Part shown: positions 1-9,489 of the stretch, in pieces
How positions within the stretch are numbered: the stretch's first letter is position 1
How the letters are laid out: each line of letters starts with the position of its first letter
Source of the DNA: Schistocephalus solidus
Lineage: Eukaryota > Platyhelminthes > Cestoda > Diphyllobothriidea > Diphyllobothriidae
DNA length: 64,000 nt
Reading direction: 5' to 3'
Assembly: GCA_017591395.1 (NCBI GenBank)
Contig: WEDG01000861.1
Span: 1 to 64,000 of the forward strand
Notes under the pieces: model-generated
Seen by the model: the letters and a program-made list of their open reading frames with translations, nothing else
What the model was told of the DNA's origin: nothing
The model's database searches: none
Program-made: the position numbers and the translations under genes

Positions 1-168
1 TTCTTGACTCTGTCTTGACACTGGGCTTAGGTGGGGGAGGAGGAGAGAGTGCGGTAGATGCAGCGCAAGTCTACTATCACTTTAAACTAAATCACGCGCA
101 AGTCACTGTCCCTGCTCCACTTTCCCATGGAGCATACTGTCGACATCGTCGGACTGCGACGATCGAAC
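1..168 (+). repeat. 3' terminal fragment of RTE/zinc-finger LINE
   Basis: The sequence matches the last part of the 3' UTR seen again at 11880-12050, 4600-4755 and 790-927. Shared landmarks are the purine-rich gggggaggaggagagagtgcgg stretch, the acgcgcaagtcac block and the ending gacatcgtcggact...cgaact. It runs into the window from the left, so the element starts outside. It is non-coding here. Confidence 0.75.
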
Positions 169-260
169 TTTCATGTGCGCTCTAAAAGTGTCAAGCTGGA
201 TAGGCGTTAGACCTACATGGGGCCCCATCAGACAGAGAGAAAAAGCACGAGAGAAAGAGC

Positions 261-620
261 TGCGTTTTATTTTGAAAGTAAAATTCCAAAACTCAGCAAG
301 TAATGTCCTCCATTCCCCGTGATGAAGGTTGGGTCCACAAACCACACAACACCGGTGGATATCAAGTGAATGGCCGAAGAATGCATATATTGACGTCATG
401 AAGAATCGTACTTGAATGCGTCTCAAAATATCCACAAAATTGTACTTCTTTCAAAATTGCGCCAGCATCGTGCGCTGATGACCTCAATTTTGTTGTTTTC
501 AATAAAAAGTAGGGTAAACATTCGGTTTATAATGGGTGAAATAGGCCAACTGACGAACATGTAAGAGAGTTCACAAGCGAATGCAGAGCAGAAAAGATGG
601 CGGCTCTATTTCAAAAGCCC
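261..620 (+). repeat. Dispersed unclassified repeat, copy A
   Basis: About 360 bp align along their length with 12719-13080 in the same orientation, from tattttgaaagtaaaatt to tttcaaaagccc. Both contain a variant of gcgctgatga and of gcagaaaagatgg. I see no open frame shared by the two copies. In each case the repeat lies near an RTE/zinc-finger LINE 3' end, so it could be a non-autonomous element or a piece of a larger duplicated segment. The family is not recognised. Confidence 0.6.
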
Positions 621-689
621 TCTAATAACCAGGGCACGGCAAGCGTTATTCGCGTCTCACTATATAACAAATGCCGACCAGGAGGGGGG

Positions 690-927
690 GAGGCAGTGGT
701 GGCACGCCAAGGGGCGGCTGGGGCCCAGGGGCCGCACCAGCCACCTGCGCCATATTCGGTCTTCTTGACTATGTCCCGACACGAGGCATAGATGGGGGAG
801 GAGAGAGTGCGGCTTATGCAGCGCATGCCTACCAGCACATTAAACTAAAGCACGCGCAAGTCACCGTAACTGCACCAGCATTCTGTAGAGCATAGGTTGT
901 AGATCGTTAGACTACGACGGTCAAACT
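690..927 (+). repeat. 3' end fragment of RTE/zinc-finger LINE
   Basis: This has the same landmarks as the other LINE 3' ends: ggcacgccaaggggcggct, ccacctgcgcc, gggggaggagagagtgcgg, acgcgcaagtcacc, and a terminal actacgacggtcaaact at 911-927. It is truncated at its 5' side. The next LINE copy follows immediately downstream. Confidence 0.7.
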
Positions 928-1559
928 AACGTGTGTGCGTGTGTTTGGTGGGTGATACCACATAGGTAGCATTTTGTCACTCCATTTGTCTCGTGCAGGT
1001 GGTGAATGCTCCAGTGGCCACCTCTAAAAAGTACCCAACTCTCGCCTTTGGCTTCTCGTAGCTGGGCTCTACCCAGCACCCGCACTCTAGACAACCGCAA
1101 CGACCATTGCGCTAAAAAAGCTGAGGGTCTCCGGTGTTTTCTGTGCCTCCCCACCCGCTATGTCTGACTTAAAAACTTCCAACTCCCCCTGTCTCAAAAA
1201 CGTCTACTGTGAACACGGCAGCAATCCCGTAGGCGGATCAGGCTAACTCGGGTCACTCTCAAACTAAAAAAACTTGACCCATAGTGGAGTTCCGCTGCTA
1301 TCTAGGATGTAACAGCCGCCTTATTTGGGTACAACACCGTTTGCCTCCTCGGTAAGGAAGGGACTAGGAAAGGTGTCCTTAACAAATGCTAGGAACCACA
1401 TCTTCTGCAGCCAGCCGCATCTCGCAGCTTACAAAATATGCGGTCTTAAAACTCAAACAATGCACAATGCCCACTTCCCCATTCCCTGCATCATACTCTC
1501 CGGGCAGATCATGTGATTCCGCTCTCACTAGCAGCCTAAAATGTTCGCTTCCTTTTAGG

Positions 1560-2320
1560 CAATCCGGGAGCAACCGGCCGGGACGGACGCCAGTGCTAGT
1601 CGCCCGGGAACTGGTGCGCTACAAGGTGGACAATGCTGCTCTCAGTGAGACCCGACTCTCTGAACTGGGTCAGCTGGGGGAGGTGGATGCCGGCTACACC
1701 TTCTTCAGGAGCGGCCGCCCAAAGGCCGAGGGACATGACGCTGAGGTCGCCCTTTTTATCTGGAACGATATCGTTGGAAGTCGACCCTGTCTGCCGCAGG
1801 GCATCAGTGATCGCCTAATGAGCCTCCGCCTGCCTCTTTGGTGAGAAATATTTGTTTGAATCATCAGTGCCTATGCCACCCCACTCCAATGACGAGATCG
1901 GATGCGGAGAAGGACAAATTCTACGAGGGCCTGCATGCTCTCCTTTCATGGAGTCAAGTGAGGACGAACTGTTTTTTTTTTGGCGAACTTAGCACCCGCG
2001 TCGGGACAAACCACGCTGCGTGGCAAAAAGTGCTGTGTCCCTAAGGTCTTGCTGGCTGTAACGATACCAGCATCCTCCTTATACCAACCTGCGGTAAACA
2101 CCGTCTCCTGCTGAACAACACCGTCTTCCACCTTCCGACACGGGAGAAGGCCTCTTGGGTGTACCCTTGATCGCGGCGCTGGCAGCTGCTGAACTATGTT
2201 CCCGTCGGAAGCGAGATCGACAGTCTGTGCTGGTGACCAAAGTGATCCACGATGCCGATGGTTGAACGGATCACGGCCTCGTCATCTCCACGACGAGGCT
2301 CCTACTTCAATCCCACCGAT
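1560..2320 (+). pseudogene. LINE endonuclease (EEP-type) relic
   Basis: The best frame covers 1560-1844 and contains an ALSETRLSE motif, which carries the catalytic Glu of the exonuclease-endonuclease-phosphatase fold, followed by GYTFFRSGRPKAE and LPQGISDRLMSLRLPL. After a stop near 1843 the match continues in other frames. A degenerate GELSTRVGT lies at about 1981-2005, where the family has a Gly-Asp-Phe-Asn motif. A TDHGLVIS block lies at about 2270-2293, carrying the Asp-His pair near the end of the domain. In live elements this enzyme nicks target DNA to prime reverse transcription. At least three frame breaks make it non-functional. Confidence 0.7.
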
Positions 2321-2394
2321 GGCCCCAAGGTAAATTAAATACCCTTTTGTTTAATTTTCATGCTCACGGTTTTGATTTCAGCGACTAAATAACC

Positions 2395-2755
2395 CAGATA
2401 ATAAATCCACTGTGATGACACGCTGGTGTCAACTGCGGAGCGGCATCCAGTCCATCGTCCTTTAAGTACACGGACGCGCACCCCGTCAACATGAGGTCTG
2501 GTTTGACGACAGTGATGCCGAATTTAGCAACAAGCCCGCGAAGGAGAACCAACTACACAAATACTACATGGACCTTCGAACTGACGCCACCAAAGCAGCC
2601 TTCTTCAGATGACACCGAGTTGTACAACAAGGGCTGCTGCAGATGCAGCACGCCTAAATGATGCACAAGTCAGAGGAAATCTAAGGGTATGCAGAACAAA
2701 AAGAAATGAAAAACCTTTTTAAAGCCATCAAGGCCATCTACGGCACCTGCATCAA
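2395..2755 (+). pseudogene. LINE linker preceding reverse transcriptase, relic
   Basis: Translation gives recognisable blocks in order: TRWCQLRSGIQS, then VWFDDSDAEF, AKENQLHKYYMDLRTDATKAAF, KSEEI.GYAEQKEMKNLFKAIKAIYG. These correspond to the connector between the endonuclease and reverse-transcriptase domains of RTE-like flatworm elements. Stops interrupt it. Immediately after the AIKAIYG block the sequence passes to zinc-finger linker sequence with no reverse-transcriptase motifs, which locates an internal deletion. Confidence 0.6.
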
Positions 2756-2820
2756 GGTACACGCACAGCTACGAGCAGCACTCGTTATTAAACTGTTCTC
2801 ATTTCGATCGCACAGTCACC

Positions 2821-3285
2821 TCACCAATCAGCCTGCTCGCTAACTTGCGAATCTATCGCATAGAGACTGTTGACCCAGTGCCTGGACCACCAACACACAG
2901 CAGAGACCGCCTTTTCCATTGCCTTCGCTGCCCCAGTGGATTCCCTCACCACATTGGCCTGCTCGGTCACATGTGCATCCAAGAAAGCGGAATCCACAGC
3001 GATTTCAACACATGTAACATTTTGCAATCACATCAACCCACTTCGCTGTCCTCCCATGAATGCGAAAACTAGTACCAGCAGCATAACCCCTGCAGTCACA
3101 GCACCTCCAAACTTATCTTGTCCTCATTGTCCCCGCAAATACATGGAACGCATCCACCTGGTGGGTTACTTGCGAATCCATCGCGCAGAGACCAGTGAAC
3201 CTGTGCCAGAAGTACCAACGTGCAACCACCGCATCCGACTCAATGCACATTCACACACCACACGGGCCTACTAGATCCCATGTGT
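2821..3285 (+). pseudogene. C2H2 zinc-finger tail of LINE, relic
   Basis: One finger reads FHCLRCPSGFPHHIGLLGHM with CysX2Cys and one His (about 2920-2985). After a frame change another reads SCPHCPRKYMERIHLVGYLR followed by IH (about 3117-3183), with CysX2Cys and HisX5-6His. Between and after them are the linkers typical of this element: SGIH after one finger, and ETSEPVPEVPT after the other. A last remnant reads AHSHTTRAY near 3250-3272. The fingers presumably help the element protein bind nucleic acid. That is family inference, and this copy is broken. Confidence 0.65.
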
Positions 3286-3299
3286 CTCCATGAAAACCT

Positions 3300-4755
3300 G
3301 CGGTGTAACACCACAGGCTGTAACGCAACATCTCATCTCACATGATCCCACGGAACACCACTCAAAACATGCTTTCAGCCTGCATATCTGCTTGAGAGGA
3401 ATATATCATCATCGGCTCTTCTCCATGTGGTTCCTCTGCTGCATGTGTAATTTGAGCTTGAGAATATCATGGTGCAATAAACGCCATGGCTTGGAAGGTT
3501 GCTAATCGAAAATTACACTCAGACCTAGCAGTCAGTCCAACATGTGTTGTGTGGAGTGGCCAACTGGTGGTCTGAGAGTCAGGCTGCGATGGCTCCTTCT
3601 CAATGTGACCTCTGGCTATCTCAAATATGTGAGATGCGAGCCATTCAACCCCCTGTTGTGTGAAATCCTGGTGCTTGTGTTTGGGGGCCCGGTCGTGTAC
3701 GTGATACGCATAGATGATGTCACCAGCAGCTGCGCCCACTTCCGCGTCAGAGGACTGACCAGCTCGGACGGTGGTCTGATTGTGGTGGTGGGGGAGAGAG
3801 TGAGATCGACAGGTCAGAACATTTTCCTCACTATAAACAATCTGACACGCTTTAAACTATCACGGTGCGCTAAAAGCCGTGGCTTGGAAGTTGGCCAAGT
3901 GACAGGATCAATATGGAGCGCGTGGTCAGACCAGTGTGTGTTTTTGCGGAGTTGTTGACTGGTTGACTGAGGTTTAGGCCGCTATGGCTCCTTAGTTTAG
4001 CCTCTATTGCACTTCCACTCCGTGGGAGACCGGAGTGACCAACTGGTGGTCTGAGAGTCAGGCTGCGATGGCTCTACCCTCACTTGATCACTGGTACTCT
4101 CAAACATGTGAGACAAGAGCCGTTCAACCCCCCGGTGTCCAAAATCTTAGTACTCGTGTTTGAGCGCCATTCATGTACGTAGCACGCGTAGACTAAGTCA
4201 TCAGCAGCTGCGCCCACTCCCGCATCAGCCAACTGACCGTCTTGGACAGTGATCTGATTGTGGGGGGGGGGGTGGGAGAGAGTGAAGTCAACGGCACAGG
4301 GCATTTTCCTCCCTATAAACAATCTGACGCGCATGAAAATATCACGGTACGCAACAGCCGTGGATTGCAAAGATTCCAACTGACGGCATAACTCGGACCG
4401 CATGATCAGCCCAGTGTGTTATTTTGCGGAATGGCTGACTGACGGACTGAGAGTCAGGATGCAATGGCTCCTCTTTAATTTGGCCTTTATGACCCACCCA
4501 CCCGGTGGAATCCCAGTCAGGTGCCACGATACCTACAGGGGCGGCTCCGGCCGCTCCAGTCACCTGTGCCCTCTTTCAGCTCCGGTCATCTTGACTCTTT
4601 TATGACACCGGGCTCATGTGGGGTAGTAGGAGGGAGAGTGGTAGCTGCAGCACAATACTAATATCGCTTAATATTAATCTATGCGCAAGTGACTGTCCTT
4701 ACGTCGCCGTTAATTGAAACATACAGTGGACATCGTCGGAATACGGCGGTTGAAA
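3300..4755 (+). repeat. LINE 3' UTR with internal 479-bp tandem duplication
   Basis: The stretch following the zinc fingers is non-coding and matches 11310-12050 and, on the other strand, 19570-20320. A block starting aactggtggtctgagagtca at 3562 starts again at 4041, giving a tandem period of 479 bp. A third, partial start is at about 4433. The two other copies show only one such block, so the duplication belongs to this copy or its close lineage. Confidence 0.65.
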
Positions 4756-4879
4756 TATCCTCTGTGTGTGCCCCCCTCTAAATGACCCGCCTGGTATATG
4801 CGCTGGACCAACACTGGGGCCAAATCATGATGCCGAAAATGGGCACACGTAGGTGCACGATCATGCTGCCCCACCCACT

Positions 4880-5045
4880 TTGTCATCTATGGCTCTCCCA
4901 TTCCGTGGGATCTGATTCTGGCGTGGCGTCTCCGGTCGCGCCAGCAACCAACATCCGACTCTCCTCCAGTCTTGTTAACATTGTCTTGACGCCGAGCAAG
5001 GGCCAGTAGGAAAAATGCGGTAGATTTTGTGCAAGTCTACTGGCA
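4880..5045 (+). repeat. Partial, degraded LINE 3' end
   Basis: Short matches to the same 3' UTR: ccattccgtgggatc (4909-4923), ggcgtctccggtcgcgccagc, cttgacgccgagcaaggg, and gcggtagattttgtgcaagtctac. It follows the 3' end of the larger copy by about 120 bp, which adds to the picture of nested or tandem insertions. Confidence 0.5.
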
Positions 5046-5299
5046 TGGAAGCAACAGGGAGTTCAATTGCATCGACAATTATCCCCACAAAAATAAAATG
5101 AAATAATAGTTAAAATAATTGACTTCAAATTATAGTTACTGCATAAGAATTGTGTTATCTAAAAATAAACACGTACCCATTTTGGTCTATTAAAAAACCA
5201 GCTGTTCAAGAATTATTCGAATATCTGTATGTTCCTCATGTATTAAATTTATCGACCTACATCTCTGCCATATAGCATGTGTGACCGTTGCAAACTAAG

Positions 5300-5466
5300 C
5301 TAGTATTTGCACCCCGCCGCAATAAATTGCCGGATGAAGTAATGGTGAATTGTTCCGTATGTTCGGAAATGGAAGTTACTGACGAAAAATTGTTACCAAA
5401 CACCACGGAATTAGTTGTGCGGAAACGTGGAAAACTCGCATTTTCTAGTTTGGCAAATAAGAAGTA
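5300..5466 (+). other. Exon-like open frame with two Cys pairs, unidentified
   Basis: A frame without a start codon runs to a TAA at 5464-5466 and reads LPDEVMVNCSVCSEMEVTD, then ELVVRKRGKLAFSSLANKK. Just upstream, in another frame, is SMCDRCKLS. Together these look like a small zinc-binding protein piece (Cys-Asp-Arg-Cys and Cys-Ser-Val-Cys) broken by one frame change. The composition looks protein-like against AT-rich surroundings. I do not recognise a family. It could be the last exon of a host gene, a pseudogene exon or chance. A possible splice acceptor (atatag) lies at 5269-5274. Confidence 0.3.
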
Positions 5467-5670
5467 AACCAAAAATGTTTACATTGTTAACTTTATAAAC
5501 CAAGTCCGGATATCAATTCTGCTCTTTTTCTTATTCATTAAAGTTTCACTCTAGGGGAAAACGATTAATCCTCAGCCCTTTGTCTCAACAACCCACGTTT
5601 TCAGCAGTGCACCTTACTGACCGGATATTATAAGCAAAACAAATACTGTCAGTGAGGCTTTATGCATTCG

Positions 5671-5676
5671 TTTATT
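5671..5676 (-). promoter_or_regulatory. Candidate polyadenylation signal for receptor gene 1
   Basis: The plus strand reads tttatt, so the minus strand carries the canonical AATAAA about 200 nt after the stop codon of the receptor gene at 5876. Position and sequence fit. Nothing else supports it. Confidence 0.4.
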
Positions 5677-5875
5677 TATAAAGGAAAAAATTAACAAGTC
5701 AATCTTTCACCCAACGTCAGTTCAGATGACGGAAACCATTGTCGTAGTAGAAGGGCACATTAAACATAGGAGGCAGGTCCAAAATAAGTCAACAGTCTGA
5801 CACACATCCTCGATAGTAGTACAAAACTTATCCCCGAAAAATATGTTTTTTTCCCGAAAGTGTAACCTAGAGAGT

Positions 5876-6910
5876 TCAAGTGTTCTGCTGACCTCTGTAA
5901 ACTCTCTTCCACCGTAGCACAAATAGGCTCTGGACCAGTGAGCAGAGTCTTTGCCATGCACGCACGATTAAATTTCGAAATGCCGGAATGTAGATGGTTA
6001 ATATGATCGGAAAAAGAAGCATCTGACAATTAATCAAAAGTATGCCGACTTTAAACGAAGGAGTACCCATCTCTACTGTGCACAATCCCAGAGCACAAAC
6101 AAACTTGTGCCCTGTTTCGTAGATGCTGACTATTAAGAAATTAACCGAAAGCGGTAGGATACATAGGGTCGCAGTAATCCATCCTTGCGGTCTACTGAAT
6201 GTCTTTATGTCATCGTCTGAAGTGCCTGGAAGAGATAGAATGTTCCAAGTGTCTGAAAGCTGCTCAGCTGGGGTTTTGCGCACCCAGTGGATGACTTGAT
6301 AGCAAGAAAGGCTCAAGATGACGGAACTGATGACCACACTCAAACCAAAACGAACGAAAGCTTCAGTGTATAGAGACACAACGATTGCATATGGCAGGCC
6401 TGCTTCAAGACAACTACAATACTTCCCATCCCACTGCACCATAAATACTTGAGGAAGTATACAAAGAACACTTACTAGTCCCATACCACTTAGGTAGGTG
6501 AGATCAGCACTGAGAGACGTGGAGAATGAGTGCTGGTATCTGAAGGCAATCTGAATCGCTCTATTTCCAACTGTAAAATTCAGAATAAGGGCCACAAACG
6601 TGTAAGCCACGGTTGAGAGGTATCGACTATTCCATAGGTGACATATAATCTGGGCGAAGTTGGGATCAACGTGAATGAGCTGACTGGGTACGATGTGGTC
6701 ACAGATCCCGATGAAATTATAGAAAACTGCAGAAGCAATCAGGGCACGCAGGTGGACAAGAAAGATTGTTGGTCTGCCTTTTAGCAGACAGACGAGGACC
6801 AGCAAACCAAGATTTAACACTAGACTGACGATGCACACGACGGCAGTGATCAGAAATAGGGCGTCCGTCGATGGCGTCGTTTTAGGGCATTTCCAGAAAG
6901 TCTTTTCCAT
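5876..6910 (-). CDS. Rhodopsin-like seven-helix receptor, intronless (receptor 1)
   Basis: A single uninterrupted frame of 344 codons predicts a plasma-membrane receptor. Hydrophobic helices lie near residues 17-43, 50-75, 98-121, 137-159, 176-208, 245-268 and 287-312. Cys90 at the start of helix 3 and Cys165/Cys167 in the second outer loop can form the usual disulfide. The DRY position at the end of helix 3 reads Gly-Asn-Arg (115-117). Helix 7 has Leu/Phe-Pro then Ile-Tyr instead of NPxxY. The third inner loop is long, with LSDTWNILSLPGT and SRPQGW. The ATG at 6908-6910 is chosen because the paralogue at 48507 begins at the equivalent residue (EKTFWKC against SKAYWKC); upstream codons lack an ATG. 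It may belong to the flatworm-specific rhodopsin orphan group, many members of which lack introns. The ligand is unknown. Confidence 0.85.
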   Translation of the reverse strand: MEKTFWKCPKTTPSTDALFLITAVVCIVSLVLNLGLLVLVCLLKGRPTIFLVHLRALIASAVFYNFIGICDHIVPSQLIHVDPNFAQIICHLWNSRYLSTVAYTFVALILNFTVGNRAIQIAFRYQHSFSTSLSADLTYLSGMGLVSVLCILPQVFMVQWDGKYCSCLEAGLPYAIVVSLYTEAFVRFGLSVVISSVILSLSCYQVIHWVRKTPAEQLSDTWNILSLPGTSDDDIKTFSRPQGWITATLCILPLSVNFLIVSIYETGHKFVCALGLCTVEMGTPSFKVGILLINCQMLLFPIILTIYIPAFRNLIVRAWQRLCSLVQSLFVLRWKRVYRGQQNT

Positions 6911-6972
6911 TTTTTTTATCTGCAAACGCTTTTGAAGTCTTTTAAAGTATGAATTTGGGACCGCAGCTAACC

Positions 6973-7000
6973 TATATATATATATATTTATATATATAAA
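6973..7000 (-). promoter_or_regulatory. TATA-rich stretch upstream of receptor 1
   Basis: An alternating TA run interrupted by ttta lies 63-90 nt upstream of the receptor 1 ATG. It could act as a TATA-type promoter. It could also be a neutral TA microsatellite, which is common in this window (25399, 31461, 32627). Confidence 0.3.
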
Positions 7001-7004
7001 TTTG

Positions 7005-8354
7005 GACAGAGGTTTGAAGGTGGTAGCGGTGAGCGACTGCTAGCTGTCACAATCCAGAGACTTACTTCTTTGCTTTGCCAGTTGTTGTGACAGAACTTGC
7101 TTTGAAATAAATTCTGCCTGCCCCTGTTTATCTATACTTCGCCTACTTGTCATAGCCCTCCACCCTAAGTACCTTTATATTCTATGCAAATGCCATTTGC
7201 ATACATTTCTCCCACCAGTACGCCAGTGTATGCGGTCCGGCTTGGGCGTATTCGCTTGTGGTATTAGCCCTCTAATTTCAAGCCACCAAACTGACGTAAA
7301 GTCGATAAGTTTTTCGAAAATATCTCTTAAGTCCAGGCATCGTAAATTTAAGCTAGCACTCTTTCTCTAAGGTAAAATACAACCACTAGTTAAACTGCCT
7401 TGTTCTATTTTGTGTTTACTCTCCAAGTCTGGCTATCATTAGAAGTCAATTATTTCATGCCATTCGACTCCTAACTAAGCCCTTTCATTTTAAATGGAAA
7501 CCACCCACCTCTGGTCACTGAGCGTAAGATCAGTTACATGAGAGCCTACATCTGGCCAAAGCTATGTACATTTAGGAATGTAACTGTTATCTCTTACTTC
7601 AAAGGGTCCACGGCAAACGTAAACGGGGTAGATTTCACAGGATTTACTCCACCCCACAACTAAATTTTCTAGACCCGATGCGTTATCAGTCACGGGACAC
7701 CATGATTGCCGACCTAGAGTATGAAGGTTCTTTTGCGTTACGATATGAGGCATGTGACGTTAGACAAAGCACATGACGACCACATTATCAGACAGAAGAT
7801 TTTGTCCACTGGATTTAATCAAGCCTGAGATTACAGTGCAGGACTCTAAGTAGAGTGAGCATATACATTTGACGGCTTGTGTTCTCCTCAATAGAAAGAA
7901 TCGTGATAAGGAAATAGGGTATTTTAACGCATCGCTTGTGGTGAACTGTTGGATGAGGCAAGGAGCAATTCCGTATGGGCATACAGATGTATGCGCTAGC
8001 ATGGAAACAAAAGGATTTTTAATTGTGTGACTGTTTCAGTCATCGAACTAAATGAGCAAAAACACAATTTTTAGTCCACAAGAAAGGTAAAATGAAGCCA
8101 TGTGCTCCGATAAAATTTTGTGAACATAATTACACATTGGCTGAATCTAGATGGTGATTCGGCACAAGAAGTGTCAGCTGGTCCCATATTGTGGTAAGAG
8201 CGTCGCGCCCCTGTCTTGTACTCATAGACGTTTTTGCTAGGCCATGCTCAGAAGGAAGCAGTTCAAAAAACATGTCCCTCTGAGACTACTTACAGGCTAT
8301 CGTGATGTTACAACGTGAGGCCAATTTCAGCTGGCAAACGCGATCGCATCACTT
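7005..8354. other. Unassigned non-coding stretch
   Basis: No frame with recognisable protein features and no match to the other repeats in the window was found on either strand. The upstream control region of receptor 1 may lie at its left edge. Confidence 0.5.
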
Positions 8355-8675
8355 AAGATACAATATTTACAAAGTTCACTTGGAGACCCTGGACTGCGAA
8401 GGACATCAACATCCTCGAAATGGTCCAAAGGCCTGCAACCGAAATTGTCCTTGGACATGGCTCACAGCCTTATGAAACTCGGCTTTCGACTCTCAATCTC
8501 TTTTTCATTGCGCTCTAGACAACTTCAGGGAGACCTGATACTAGCATTCCGCATACAACGTGCTCAGGACTGTTTTCTTGTCTCTGGTGATTTCTTCGAG
8601 TAAGCAACAACAACGAACTTGAGAGGTAATCCTCTCAAATTGAGTGTGACTGGAGCTAGGCTAGACACTCGGAAG

Positions 8676-8707
<32 letters not shown>

Positions 8708-9482
8708 CTTCTTCTTCTTCTTCTTCTTCTTCTTCTTCTTCTTCTTCTTCTTCTTCAAAAAAGTAGTCGAAGCTTGGAATAATCTCCCTGTGGATGTTGT
8801 TATCTCGGAATCCCAAGAAGCTTTTAAGCAAAAGTTAGATCGATATAATTGAGTGAGCTACAACTCGAACTGAAAGATCCAAGGGAGACACCAGAAATAA
8901 GGTATTTATAATGCTACTAGCTATATTTAAGTAAAAATTATTCATGTTTATTACTTTCATTCGAGGGCTCACACACCCATAATTCCCATTCGGAGGTCCC
9001 GGAGGTCTTCCCTGCTTAACTATCGGCACACCTTGGTAACACCGTGAGCGTTCGCATCAGCCGAACCTGTTGGCCATTCTCCATGTGGTCTACGAACTTT
9101 CAATCTTGGTTTGAACCGCAACGGACCGAGGATGATCTGGACGGATATTTCTGCCTTGAACTTACTCGGCGGACTCTGCAACCAGTAAGGGAGTGTCTGG
9201 CTGCATCTTCCGCGCTTCGGTGATGATCCAGGTGACCTCCGCGATGCCCGTCGTTGGACAACCCCCCAAAGGGTGACAGTTTTTTCTCCTAAATATCACT
9301 GGGATTATTTTTTACTGTTTGCTCTTTTTCAACTATGTTCAACCCATTCGGCTCATAGCACTTGGCCTCGTCAACATCCCGAGATACTATTTTTTTTGAT
9401 ACCACAACTCACATGTACAAAAAATGAATTCAAAGGTAACTCACCTATATCTACCTCAAATATACTGATTCTGATACTGATT
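8355..9482 (+). mobile_element. CR1-like LINE, 5'-truncated copy
   Basis: This matches the C-terminal reverse-transcriptase region and 3' UTR of the longer copy at 39640-43480 on the other strand. Shared blocks include ccttggacatggctcacagcctt, the ARLDxRKYFF and VVExWNxLPxDVV peptide blocks (8655-8800), the ttcattcgagggctc region and the final ctgattctgatactgatt. The short-repeat 3' terminus is typical of CR1-type elements. The coding part has many stops before 8620. It starts at about 8355 without upstream sequence, the usual 5' truncation of LINEs. Confidence 0.7.
8679..8756 (+). repeat. (TTC)26 microsatellite inside LINE coding sequence
   Basis: Seventy-eight bases of uninterrupted TTC. 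In the related LINE at 40316-40330 the same place holds only a short run, read on its coding strand as tacttcttcttcat. The expansion is in frame, so the remnant protein would carry a run of 26 Phe. This copy appears to have grown a microsatellite from a three-unit seed. Confidence 0.9.
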
Positions 9483-9489
9483 CGCCTTG

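Larger units (their letters stand above)
928..4755 (+). mobile_element. RTE-like LINE with zinc-finger tail, decayed, RT core deleted
   Basis: A non-LTR retrotransposon relic. In order it holds a non-coding leader (about 928-1560), an endonuclease domain relic (about 1560-2320), the linker that precedes the reverse transcriptase (about 2395-2755), C2H2 zinc-finger relics (about 2830-3280) and a long 3' UTR ending near 4755. The catalytic reverse-transcriptase core is missing between about 2755 and 2830, so this copy cannot be active. Reading frames are broken by many stops and shifts. The order matches the endonuclease/reverse-transcriptase proteins with C-terminal fingers annotated in large numbers in diphyllobothriid tapeworm genomes. 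The assignment rests on recognising those domains by eye. The extent of the leader is inferred from position only. Confidence 0.7.

Noticed and set aside
6911..6925. Upstream extension of receptor 1 by five codons
   Set aside because: The extension would begin at a TTG codon. The ATG at 6908-6910 matches the start of the paralogue.
8564..8758. Poly-Lys frame on the minus strand
   Set aside because: It is the reverse reading of the (TTC)26 run in a LINE and not a gene.
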